This document shows, one piece after another, positions 6,800 to 15,289 of a DNA stretch of 26,409 bases. The notes under the pieces are model-generated. The model had not been told where the DNA came from. It saw only the letters and a program-made list of their open reading frames with translations, and searched no databases. The DNA lies in assembly GCA_963725415.1 (NCBI GenBank), contig CAVRZY010000153.1, forward strand, positions 1 to 26,409, read 5' to 3'. Position numbers and translations under genes: made by a program. This DNA comes from CAVRZY01 sp963725415. Its GTDB lineage: Bacteria > Acidobacteriota > Terriglobia > Bryobacterales > Bryobacteraceae. Every line of letters starts with the position of its first letter. Within the stretch, counting starts at the first letter, position 1.

Positions 6800-8853
6800 A
6801 TGAAAATCCTTTGCAGCGTATTCTCACTGATCCTTCTGACCGCGGCAGCCGCTGCGGCGCAAACCTCCGAAGAACTGAACTTCGTCTCGGGCCTCACGGA
6901 ATTCCGCGACGTGCGCGGCATGCTGCCAGCCTACCTGAAGAGCAAAGCGTTCGAGCTGCTCCAGGAGCGGCGGCAGAGGATCGCGCAGTTTTCCTTTCCG
7001 CAGGACGTGGCGAAGCGGAAGGCGTACGTGCGCGAACGCGTGCTGAGCGCCCTGGGCGGGCTGCCGGAGCGTACGCCGCTCAACGCGCGGGTGGTTGGAG
7101 CGATCGAACGCGAGGACTACAGAATCGAGAAGGTCATCTTCGAGAGCCAGCCCCGCTTCTATGTGACGGCCAATCTTTACCTCCCGAAAGAAGGACAGCC
7201 TCCGTACCCCGGCATCCTGTTCCCCGAAGGGCATGAGGCGGGCGCCAAGACCAACGAGACCTGGCAGCAAATCCTGGTTTCCTTCGCCAAGAAAGGATTC
7301 GTGGCGCTGACCTGGGATCCCCTGGGCCAGGGCGAGCGTGTGCAGTTCTATGACGCAGATCTCCGGGCCTCGAAGCTGGGCGGGCTCGACCACCGAGCAC
7401 TCCATGCTGGGCATCCAGTGCTTGCTGGCCGGGGACAACCTGGCCCGCTACACCATCTGGGACGGGATGCGCGCGCTGGACTACCTGCTCTCGCGCAAGG
7501 AGGTTGATTCGAGCCGTATCGGCTGCACCGGCAATTCCGGCGGCGGGACGCACACGGCGTATCTATCGGCCCTGGACGACCGCATCCACGTAGCCGCGCC
7601 CTCCTGTTACCTCACTTCCTGGCAGCAACTTCTGCGCACCATCGGACCGCAGGATGCCGAGCAGAACATGCCCCCGTGGCTGCTGGACGGCCTGGATCAT
7701 ACGGACTTCATCTACGGCTTCGCTCCCAAGCCCTACGTGATGCTCTCGGCGATTCGCGATTTCTTTTCCATCTCCGGGCCGCGAGACGTTCCAGGAGGCC
7801 AAGCGGGTGTACGCGCTGCTGGGGGCGGCGGAGAAACTGGAGATGGTGGAAGCTGACGACGGCCACGGCTACTCGAAGCCCCGCCGCCTGGCGGCCTACA
7901 ACTGGTTCAGCCGCTGGCTGAAGGGAGTCGAGGACCGCCAGCCCGAGCCGGAGATTCAGTTGGCCACCGAGGAAGAGCTTCGCTGCACACCCACGGGGCA
8001 GCTTGCTACGTCTCTGGGGGGTGAGAGCGTCTTCTCGCTCAATCAGAAGCGGATCGAGCAGCTCAGGAAACAGAGAGTGCCGGTGGCGGAGGCGCCAGCC
8101 TACGCTCGCAGGTTGAGTGGTTTCGAGCCGCCGCAAGGAACCTTTCCTGTGCGGCCCTACGGCGCTTTCACGCGCCCTGGATACCGCGCCGAAAAGCTGG
8201 TCTACGAAAGCGAACCCGGCATCCTTGTCCCCAGCCTGTTGTTCATTCCCGAAGGCGGCAGTGGGCCCAAGCCCGCGGTGCTGTACGTCAATGGCGCTGG
8301 CAAAGCCGCCGGCATGGGCGATATCGAGCCGCTGGTCCGCTCAGGTCTCGTCGTTCTGGCGATTGATGGCAGAGGCTTCGGAGAAACCCAGGCCAGCAGC
8401 GAAAGGGATGCGTCCCGCTACTTTGGAGACTACGCCAGCGCCATGACGGCGCTGCTCATCGGCCGGTCGCTGGTCGGAATGCGCGCGCAAGATATCTGTC
8501 GCGGTGTGGAGGTTCTGGCGGCCAGACCGGAGGTGGACCGGGACAAGATCTACGGCTTCGGCAGGGGCGGCGGGGCCGTACCGATGCTCTACGCGACCGC
8601 GCTGGACAACCGCATCCGCCGCGTTGCGCTTGAGGAAATGCTGGTCTCCTACGAATCGGTCACAAGCCACAGGATCCATCGGCAGGTCTTCGAGCAGGTG
8701 GTTCCAGGCGCTCTGAAGCATTGCGACCTTCCCGATCTGGTGGCCTCGCTCGCTCCGCGCAGCGTCTTGATCGCCAGCACCGTGGACGCGCTGGGGCAAG
8801 TTCAGTGAGCGAGGGGCGAGGCGCGGGTCTCCGCCTTCTTCGCCAGACCATGA
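6800..8853 (+). CDS. Secreted tandem alpha/beta-hydrolase (acetyl xylan esterase-like), several frameshifts
   Basis: With the breaks repaired it encodes about 683 residues. A signal peptide (about 1-21) comes first. An alpha/beta-hydrolase domain follows with the nucleophile motif G-N-S-G-G (Ser about 246, in GCTGNSGGGTHT) and a likely catalytic His in DDGHGYSKP. A second hydrolase-like half (from about VPSLLFIPEGGSGPK) has an Arg where the nucleophile Ser should be (GFGRGGG), so it is probably non-catalytic. Frame breaks: extra G in the run at 7382-7384, extra G at 7776-7778, and a compensating pair near 8801-8816. The TGA at 8806-8808 is therefore probably false, and the conserved tail SEGEARVSAFFARP ends at the TGA at 8851. 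The first half resembles sugar-ester deacetylases of the AXE1/prolyl-oligopeptidase group. The substrate is unknown. Confidence 0.75.
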
Positions 8854-8876
8854 CCGGCAGGCTTCGAAGGTATAGC

Positions 8877-10271
8877 ATGTTCCTCATGAGCGCAAGATTC
8901 CTGCTTTTGGCGCTTCTCGCCGCGCCTGTCTGGGGCGCGGACCTGCGCCTGGGAGTGGCTGCGGTCAAGATCACTCCGCCGCCCGGCATGCCCATGGCGG
9001 GCTACTACTACGACCGCGCGGCTGAGGGCGTGCATGACGACCTCTACGCCAAGGCGCTAGTGTTCGAGAAGGACGGCGCCAAGGCTGCGCTGGTAGCCTG
9101 CGACTTGGCCAGCGTCTCGAGGCCCATCGTCGAGGAAGCTCGCAGGCTGATCGAGAAGAGCACCGGCATCTCCGGCGAGCACGTCATGATCAGCGCCACG
9201 CACTGCCACACGGGGCCCGTCCTCTTGGGGAGAACCTCCCGCGATGACACGCAAAGCGCCACGCTGGCCATCGCCAAACAGTACGTGGCGGAGCTGCCTG
9301 GCAAGATCGCCCAGAGCGTCAAGCTGGCCGACGCGAAGCTCGGCAGCGTCCGGGTTTCCGCTGCCATCGGCCGCGAGGAGTCCTTGGCTTTCAATCGCCG
9401 CTTCTTCATGAAGGACGGCACGGTGGGCTGGAACCCCGGCAAACTCAACCCCAACATTGTGCGCCCCGCCGGCCCCACTGACCCGGACGTGGGCGTGATT
9501 TATTTCGACACGCCCGAGGCGAAGCCCCTGGCCACGTACGTCAATTTCGCCATGCACCTCGATACCGTGGGCGGCCAGCAGTTCTCGGCAGATTATCCCT
9601 TCACCCTGGCCGCGCTGCTGGCCAAGATCAGAGGCCCTGACATGCTGACGGTGTTCACCATCGGAACGGCCGGCAATATCAACCACATCAATGTCAAGAC
9701 CCGCGCCCCGCAGAAAGGTCACGAGGAAGCGGCCCGCATCGGGACCGTGCTCGCCGGCGAAGTGCTCAAAACCTACACCCGGCTCGAGCCCCTCACAACG
9801 AGCGCGTTGCGAGTGCGCAGCCAGATGGTCAAGCTGCCGCTGGCGGAGATCCAGCCCGGCGAGCTCGAGAAAGCGCGCGAGATTGCGCCCAAGTACGGCA
9901 AGCCGAACGCCGCTCCGTTCATGGATTTCGTTCAGGCCTTCAAAGCCATCGACGTGGCGGCGCGCCAGGGCCAGCCGCTGGAGGCCGAGGTGCAGGTCAT
10001 CGCGCTGGGCGATCAGCTTGCCTGGGTGGCGCTGCCCGGCGAGATTTTCGTCGAGCTGGGCATGGCCCTCAAGCAGGCCTCGCCGTTCCCCTACACCATC
10101 ATTGTCGAGCTGGCCAACGGCTCGGTCGGTTACGTCCCCAACCGCGCCGCTTATCCCCAAGGCGCTTACGAGGTGGTCAGCGCGCGCTGCGCTGCCGGCT
10201 CCGGCGAAATGCTGGTGGAGGCCGCCCTACGCCTGCTGAAGGAACTGCATCCGCGAGGCCAGCCTCACTAG
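8877..10271 (+). CDS. Neutral/alkaline ceramidase-like secreted protein
   Basis: The product has 464 residues. GAAGG at 8866-8870 supports the ATG at 8877, though the ATG at 8886 is also possible. A signal peptide (about 1-20) ends at VWGA. The domain matches the N-terminal catalytic domain of neutral/non-lysosomal ceramidases (PF04734): THCHTGP (H109, H111) and FAMH (H227) correspond to the zinc histidines, and LPGE near the C-terminus to the zinc Glu. It lacks the C-terminal immunoglobulin-like domain of characterised ceramidases and the GDxSPN nucleophile region is replaced by GTAGNINHIN. This short form is common in environmental bacteria and its natural substrate is not known. It starts only 23 bases after the corrected end of the esterase gene and is probably co-transcribed. 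Confidence 0.75.
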   Translation: MFLMSARFLLLALLAAPVWGADLRLGVAAVKITPPPGMPMAGYYYDRAAEGVHDDLYAKALVFEKDGAKAALVACDLASVSRPIVEEARRLIEKSTGISGEHVMISATHCHTGPVLLGRTSRDDTQSATLAIAKQYVAELPGKIAQSVKLADAKLGSVRVSAAIGREESLAFNRRFFMKDGTVGWNPGKLNPNIVRPAGPTDPDVGVIYFDTPEAKPLATYVNFAMHLDTVGGQQFSADYPFTLAALLAKIRGPDMLTVFTIGTAGNINHINVKTRAPQKGHEEAARIGTVLAGEVLKTYTRLEPLTTSALRVRSQMVKLPLAEIQPGELEKAREIAPKYGKPNAAPFMDFVQAFKAIDVAARQGQPLEAEVQVIALGDQLAWVALPGEIFVELGMALKQASPFPYTIIVELANGSVGYVPNRAAYPQGAYEVVSARCAAGSGEMLVEAALRLLKELHPRGQPH

Positions 10272-10342
10272 GTCACAGTCGTAATCCGGGGTGCCACACC
10301 GGGCGAAGGTATGAGACAATCGGAGCCGGACATGGCATTCCG

Positions 10343-11440
10343 ATGAGCAGAGCGGCTTACTTGTTTGGGTTGGTCTTTGTTGCGATCGTGGCAGCTCTTT
10401 TGGTTGCCGGTTCTGCAAACGGCCAGCGGGGCGGTTCACAACAAAGCAGTACGGGCAAGATGCAAATCCCGGTTCAGAAGTCCGGCAAAGTGGTGATGGA
10501 GGATGGCACGCGTCTTCCAGAGCCGGTCATCGTCGAGGCGGTTTGCGCGAGTGGCATGGCAGTTCCCATCGCTCGGACCGATTCCAGAGGCGGTTTCATC
10601 GTAGGGCGCGGGCGTGACGCCGACGTGGATGCGCGATTACAGCGCGGCAGCACGGGCGGTCCCGCCAATCTGGCGGGCTGCTTCCTTCAGGCCCACCTGC
10701 CCGGGTACCAGTCAAGTGCTCTTCGGGTGGTGGACAACGAGGCTTTCGACCTCGGCACCATTGTGCTGGGTCGGCCTGCCGGCGTTGAGGGCACCATGCA
10801 CAGCGCTATCAGTCTGCGGGCACCCAAAGATGCGCAGCGGGCTTTCGAGAAAGCCACCGCGGCCGTGGAGAAGAAGAAGTGGGATCAGGCCCGTCCGCAG
10901 TTGGAGAAGGCCGTTGAGATCTATCCCGAGTATGCCGCGGCTTGGTTTGAACTGGGCCGGGTCTACCAAGGTTCCGGGGATCTGGCAGAGGCCCGCAAGG
11001 CCTACGAGCGATCCATCAAGGCCGACCCGAAGTTCGTCAGACCGTACCTCCAACTGACAGGGGTTCTCCACACCCAGAAGGACTGGCGCGCCGAGGCGGA
11101 AGTGAGCGCCGCCCTGATCAAGCTGGATCCGTACAGTTTCGTGGCCGCCTACGTGTTCAATGCGATCAGCAACTTCCGTCTGGGGAATGCGGAAGTCGCC
11201 GAAGCCAGCGGGCGGCAGGCCATCAAGTTGGACAAGGGGCACATCTTCCCCGAAGCTGAGTACACCTTAGGGCTCATACTAAGTTCCCGAGGAGAGTATA
11301 AGGAAGCCGCGGAACACCTGCGGAACTTTCTCCGCCTGGCCCCGAACTCGCCCGGAGCGGAAAACGTGAAAAAGCAGTTGGCCGATCTCGAACAGGGGTT
11401 AGGTACGCCACCTGCCGGAGGACCAGCGACTCCGCGGTAA
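10343..11440 (+). CDS. Secreted or membrane-anchored TPR protein
   Basis: The product has 365 residues. A hydrophobic segment (about 5-26) forms a signal peptide or anchor. Residues about 40-140 form a beta-rich region of the carboxypeptidase-regulatory/CNA-B kind (repeating short strands, GGFIVGRG, LPGYQSSALRV). Residues about 165-350 contain several tetratricopeptide repeats (for example AAAWFELGRVYQGSGDLAEA and YTLGLILSSRGEYKEAAEHL). The tail is low-complexity and Gly/Pro-rich. TPR proteins are protein-binding scaffolds. No enzymatic role is expected and the partner is unknown. The ATG at 10332 opens a five-codon frame and is not used. Confidence 0.75.
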   Translation: MSRAAYLFGLVFVAIVAALLVAGSANGQRGGSQQSSTGKMQIPVQKSGKVVMEDGTRLPEPVIVEAVCASGMAVPIARTDSRGGFIVGRGRDADVDARLQRGSTGGPANLAGCFLQAHLPGYQSSALRVVDNEAFDLGTIVLGRPAGVEGTMHSAISLRAPKDAQRAFEKATAAVEKKKWDQARPQLEKAVEIYPEYAAAWFELGRVYQGSGDLAEARKAYERSIKADPKFVRPYLQLTGVLHTQKDWRAEAEVSAALIKLDPYSFVAAYVFNAISNFRLGNAEVAEASGRQAIKLDKGHIFPEAEYTLGLILSSRGEYKEAAEHLRNFLRLAPNSPGAENVKKQLADLEQGLGTPPAGGPATPR

Positions 11441-11498
11441 GCGGCGTCTCATCGCCAATCGCGCTCGCCTGCGCCAGACACGGCATTCGTCATTGGTG

Positions 11499-11556
11499 TA
11501 TACTCTTGGGCTGGCCAGGAATTCAGATTTCTGGGCTGGCCAGGATTCCAGAGTGA
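11499..11556 (+). promoter_or_regulatory. -10-like box and tandem 25-bp repeats upstream of the CmcI-like gene
   Basis: TATACT (11499-11504) is a good -10 hexamer, without a clear -35. Immediately downstream are two head-to-tail 25-base units (11507-11531 and 11532-11556). Their first 21 bases differ at only two positions, and each carries the 8-bp palindrome CTGGCCAG (11511-11518 and 11536-11543). Twin palindromes at the transcription start suggest a repressor operator. A chance short tandem duplication is the alternative. Confidence 0.4.
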
Positions 11557-11577
11557 GACTTCTAATCGAAACAGGGT

Positions 11578-12789
11578 ATGCCAAATCGAACCGCGATTCT
11601 TCTATATGGCCTTCTTGCGATCTGTATCGGATGTCACCGCCAGCCGTCACCGCCTGTCTCCGCGATGGAGGTGAGAGATGAGAGCCAGCAGAATCGGCTT
11701 TTGAGGGGCTTCTATGAGGTTAGGGAAAGAGGCTGGAGATGGACCGCGCGCGTGTTCGCTGTCTCGCTGGACCCTCCGCCAACCGAGAAGGCCACCTATC
11801 TGGAGCTGGACTTCACCCTCCCCGTCGAACTGATGGGCGAGTTTCAGACCGTCACCCTGATGGCCAGGGTCAATGGGGTGGAGGTAGGCAAGCAGAGCTA
11901 TAACAAGGAGGGCCGCTACGTGTTCACGCGCCATGTTCCCCTTCCGGCTCTCAAACAGAGACCCGCCGAGGTGGAATTCGAGCTGGACAAGTCAATCACG
12001 GATGCCAAGAACGGACGCATCTTGGGCTTGATTGCCCTTGGGGTGGGCTTAAAGGAATACGAGCAGACCGCCGAATACCGCGAAACGGAGTTGCGGTTGG
12101 CGCGCGAAGACTCTGAGAAGCTCGCCGAGCAGCGCCATAAGCAGATCCCGCCGGAGAAAGAGCGCGAGCTGTTAAAGCTGTTTCACGATCTGCCGGTCTG
12201 GCGCAACATGTGGTTTCAGAACGTGCGCCTGATTAAGAACCCGCTGGACCTGTGGATGATGCAGCAGATCATCTACGAGGTGCAGCCGGACTTCATTGTG
12301 GAGACCGGCACCTGGTACGGCGGGTCGGCGCTGTACTGGGCGCACACGCTCAACGGCATGGACCTGAAGAGCTCGCGGGTGCTGACCGTGGACGTGGAGG
12401 ACCACACTCAGACAGCTTCCACGCACTTCCTGTGGAAGAAGTACGTCGAGTTCTTGCGCGGCAGCTCGACCGACCCGGCCATCGTCGCGAAGATCGCAGG
12501 GAGGGTCAAGGACCGGAAGACCATCGTGGTGCTGGACTCGGACCACGCCACGGAGCATGTTCTCCAGGAACTCCGGATGTACTCGCCGATGATCAGCCAT
12601 GGCAGCTACCTGGTGGTCGAGGACACGCATATGGACGGCGTACCCACCTACCCCGGTTTCAAAGCCGGACCCTACGCCGCGGTGCGCCGGTTTCTGGCGG
12701 AAGGCGGCAGCCAGGAGTTCGAGCCGGATTTCAGCCGGGAAATGCTGGTGATGACCTTCAATCCCGGGGGTTGGCTGCGGCGGAAGTGA
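11578..12789 (+). CDS. CmcI/rhamnosyl O-methyltransferase family protein with lipoprotein-type N-terminus
   Basis: The product has 403 residues. The N-terminus is hydrophobic and ends in IGC (C19), a weak lipobox. Residues about 35-170 form a beta-rich domain without a family I can name. The C-terminal half matches the cephalosporin hydroxylase/RMNT_CmcI family (PF04989), with NPLDLWMMQQII followed by the SAM-binding-type motif ETGTWYGGSA (242-251), then D272 (TVDVEDH), D320 (LDSDHATEH) and VVEDTH. Family members are SAM-dependent O-methyltransferases or related enzymes that act in the cytoplasm, so an export signal is unexpected. An internal ATG at 11665 would give a cytoplasmic form without the signal, but neither start has a good ribosome binding site. 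The 3' end lies 25 bases from the convergent SGNH gene. Confidence 0.7.
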   Translation: MPNRTAILLYGLLAICIGCHRQPSPPVSAMEVRDESQQNRLLRGFYEVRERGWRWTARVFAVSLDPPPTEKATYLELDFTLPVELMGEFQTVTLMARVNGVEVGKQSYNKEGRYVFTRHVPLPALKQRPAEVEFELDKSITDAKNGRILGLIALGVGLKEYEQTAEYRETELRLAREDSEKLAEQRHKQIPPEKERELLKLFHDLPVWRNMWFQNVRLIKNPLDLWMMQQIIYEVQPDFIVETGTWYGGSALYWAHTLNGMDLKSSRVLTVDVEDHTQTASTHFLWKKYVEFLRGSSTDPAIVAKIAGRVKDRKTIVVLDSDHATEHVLQELRMYSPMISHGSYLVVEDTHMDGVPTYPGFKAGPYAAVRRFLAEGGSQEFEPDFSREMLVMTFNPGGWLRRK

Positions 12790-12814
12790 CGGCGGCTGCC
12801 CCCGGCCCGGCGTT

Positions 12815-14071
12815 TCAGTCCGGGATCAGCTCGTAGCGCCGCGGCTTGGGCTGTGCAGCCGCGCGCTGCTGTTCGAGCAAGTCGTTCTCCAACTGGTCCA
12901 GGGCCTCCAATGCGGCTTGCTTGTGAGCCAACTGGTCTTCGGCCAGCGGTACCTGCACTTGGCGCCAGCGCGTGAAATGGATGTTGTTATGCTTCAAGGT
13001 CAACGCATGTACCGCCATCGTCTGCTTGACCATCGGGGTGGGCAGGGTGGCCAGGTTAACGCCCTTGGCCAACTGCTGGCTGGTAAAGTTGCCCACCGCT
13101 TCGCCGTCAATACGGAGTGTGTAGGCGGCCGCGGTCAGTCCGGTGACCTTCAGGGGCTGCTGGTTGAGCGCCTCGACGAAGTCCGAGGAGCGCACCGCCA
13201 GCGCCAGCACCGTGTCCTTGGGATCCAGCGGCATGGGCAGGGCGCGGTCGGCCTGTGTCCAGGAAAGCCCGCCCTCGCCCTGCAACCCCGTGATTTCTGT
13301 ATTCTCGGCTCGGACGACCCGAAGGTTGGCCGCATCAATCTCGACCGAGGTGACCGTGGCGGGCGCGTTCCAGGCCTTCAGCAGCGCTTCCGCCATCAGC
13401 AGGTGCCCGCCCGGGCCGGGGTGCACCCGGTCGGGGATGATCTTCTGCGCGGTCTCGGCGTCCGCGGCCTTCGCCTTCTCTAATGCGACCACTACCGGCG
13501 TATTCAGGTCGGCCACGGTCAAACCTTCGCGCTGCGCCAGCTCCTTGACGAACTGGCCGTAGCGAAGCAGCACCGCGTTGTAGCCGCCCTCGAACCTCGG
13601 CTCCCGGGTCACATCATCGAACGGCGACGGCTGGATCACGGTGATCCGGATGCCCGGCAGCGCGCTCTTCACCGAGCGGATAATGTACTCATAGCCGGTG
13701 GCGTAGGTGTTGAAGATCTTGGGATCGAGGGCCCGTTAGCTGCCGTCGTTCATGCCGAGCATGACGGTCATCACGGTCGGCCTATGAGCGAGGACGTCGC
13801 GCTGAAGCCGCGCGTCAATCGGCCCGCCTCCGCCTCCGGTCACGCGGTCCCCACCCCAACCGGAGTGTACGAATGCTATTTTGAACCGCGGGAACCGCGT
13901 CACCACGAAGGTCTCGGTGAAGGTTGTGTACAGCCGTTGGTCAGTGATGCTGTCTCCGTAGAACACCACCCGGTCCCCGTCTTTCAGATGAAACCCTGCC
14001 TGCGGGCCTTGAGCGCAGAGGGCAATTGTCGCGCTCAAAAGCAGCAGCGCGGATCGACGCAGCAAGATCAT
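12815..14071 (-). CDS. Secreted SGNH/GDSL hydrolase with an in-frame stop
   Basis: This spans 418 residues if the stop at codon 112 is read through. The start at 14071 has GGAGG five bases upstream and a signal peptide follows (MILLRRSALLLLSATIALCA). Esterase landmarks are all present: YGDSITD (Ser41), the conserved GWGGDR Gly, GMND (Asn108) and DRVHP (Asp214, His217). The TAA at 13736-13738 stands where relatives would have a sense codon (GMNDGS-stop-RALDPKIFNTYATG) and the frame is the same on both sides, so a single TAC-to-TAA change explains it. This could be a real nonsense mutation or a base-call error. The C-terminal 200 residues are a beta-rich domain and a coiled-coil-like Gln/Ala-rich helix. 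It is probably a carbohydrate or acyl esterase. Confidence 0.7.
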
Positions 14072-14150
14072 TGTTTCCTCCAGAATGTTATGTTTATCAT
14101 AGCCGGGCTTGGGCTGCTCCACTTTCTCTGACCGGAGCAATGCGGAAAGG

Positions 14151-14214
14151 GTAATTCGGGTACAGGCCACGAATTTCGCAAAGGCGGCGAAATTCGCGCC
14201 AGTCCCCGAATTAC
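14151..14214. repeat. Nested palindromic repeat (REP/MITE-like)
   Basis: The outer arms GTAATTCGGG (14151-14160) and CCCGAATTAC (14205-14214) are perfect inverted copies. The inner arms GAATTTCGC (14171-14179) and GCGAAATTC (14187-14195) are also perfect, with a 7-base centre. The 64-bp unit lies between the divergent starts of the SGNH and Gfo/Idh/MocA genes. It looks like a small palindromic mobile or repeat element and may also affect expression of either neighbour. Confidence 0.6.
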
Positions 14215-14258
14215 GCGAACGGGCGGAGGAGGGACGGTAGGACAGCGCCGGGCAGTGA

Positions 14259-14264
14259 TAGGAT
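14259..14264 (+). promoter_or_regulatory. Putative -10 box (TAGGAT) of the 14273 operon
   Basis: TAGGAT ends 8 bases before the ATG at 14273, the same spacing as GATAAT before the gene at 1305. No strong ribosome binding site or -35 is seen. A leaderless start of the operon is possible. Confidence 0.3.
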
Positions 14265-14272
14265 AGCAGGCT

Positions 14273-15289
14273 ATGAAGATTGCTGTTTTTGGACTTGGCT
14301 TCATGGGTAGCACCCATCTGAAGGCGATGGCGAAGATTCCCCAGGCGGAATTGACGGCCGTGATGGACATTGACGAAACCAGGCTCTCCGGCGACCTCAG
14401 CAGCATTCAAGGCAACATCGGCGGGCCGGGCGAGAAGCTTGACTTCAGCGGCGTGCGGAAGTATCGCACCGTGGAGGAGGCGTTGCGCGATGCCGAGATC
14501 GAGGCGGTTGATGTCTGCTTGCCCACTAACCTGCACGCCCCCGTGACGATTCAGGCGTTGCGGGCGGGAAAGCATGTCCTGGTCGAAAAGCCCATGGCGT
14601 TGGACGGCGAGGCTGCCGATCAGATGGTCGCCGAGGCGGAGAAACAAAAACGGACGTTGATGAGCGCGCAAGTGGTGCGGTTCATCCCCAGTTACCGGGA
14701 GCTGGCCGGGCTAGTGAAATCGGGCCGCCTGGGCGGGGTTCGCTCCGCCTTCTTCCGGCGCCGTTGCGCCGCGCCCACTTGGGGACCGTGGGAGTTTGAC
14801 TCGTCCCAGAGTGGCGGCGGCGTGTTCGACCTGTTGATCCACGACGTGGATATGTGCCAGCATCTGTTCGGCGTCCCGGAGGCCATCTGTGCGCTGGGCT
14901 ACGAAGACATGCCGCGCGGCATCGATTCCATCGTGGGGCACTTCCACTACTCCGGTATCGGTTCGGTGATGATCACCGGCGGCTGGCATCACATCGGGGC
15001 GTATCCTCTCTCGATGGAATACACGGTGGTTGCCGACGGCGGCACCGTCGAGTACAGCTCCGCGGGTAGGCCCGCCACGCTCTATGGGGCCGACGGAAAG
15101 GCGGAACCCCTTCCGTCTCCGGATGAGGACTGGTACGGCGCGGAGATCCAGTATTTCCTCGACTGCGCCATCGCCGGACGGAAACCGGAACTCTGCCCAC
15201 CCGGAGAATCTTCTACCGCCGTGAAGCTGGCCCGAATCATGGTGGAATCCAGAAGAAGAAAAGGAGAGAAGATCGCATGCAACCTTTAA
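14273..15289 (+). CDS. Cytoplasmic Gfo/Idh/MocA family oxidoreductase
   Basis: The product has 338 residues, has no signal peptide, and begins directly with the Rossmann strand and loop GLGFMG (7-12). EKP lies at 105-107 and the C-terminal dimerisation/substrate domain includes LLIHDVDMCQHLFG, a His/Asp pair typical of the family active site. It is a likely NAD(P)-dependent sugar or inositol dehydrogenase. It is the first gene of a tight operon: its 3' end overlaps the sugar isomerase gene by 13 bases, so the two probably act on the same compound. The exact substrate is not deducible. Confidence 0.88.
   Translation: MKIAVFGLGFMGSTHLKAMAKIPQAELTAVMDIDETRLSGDLSSIQGNIGGPGEKLDFSGVRKYRTVEEALRDAEIEAVDVCLPTNLHAPVTIQALRAGKHVLVEKPMALDGEAADQMVAEAEKQKRTLMSAQVVRFIPSYRELAGLVKSGRLGGVRSAFFRRRCAAPTWGPWEFDSSQSGGGVFDLLIHDVDMCQHLFGVPEAICALGYEDMPRGIDSIVGHFHYSGIGSVMITGGWHHIGAYPLSMEYTVVADGGTVEYSSAGRPATLYGADGKAEPLPSPDEDWYGAEIQYFLDCAIAGRKPELCPPGESSTAVKLARIMVESRRRKGEKIACNL

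Noticed and set aside
7370..7395. Programmed ribosomal frameshifting as an explanation for the gene breaks
   Set aside because: No slippery heptamer with a downstream pseudoknot is evident, the breaks occur in unrelated genes at different places, and both directions of change occur. Error or decay is simpler.
9057..10160. 367-codon minus-strand open frame opposite the ceramidase-like gene
   Set aside because: It is antisense to a clearly conserved protein with zinc motifs, and the composition is Arg/Gly/His-rich as expected from a shadow frame.
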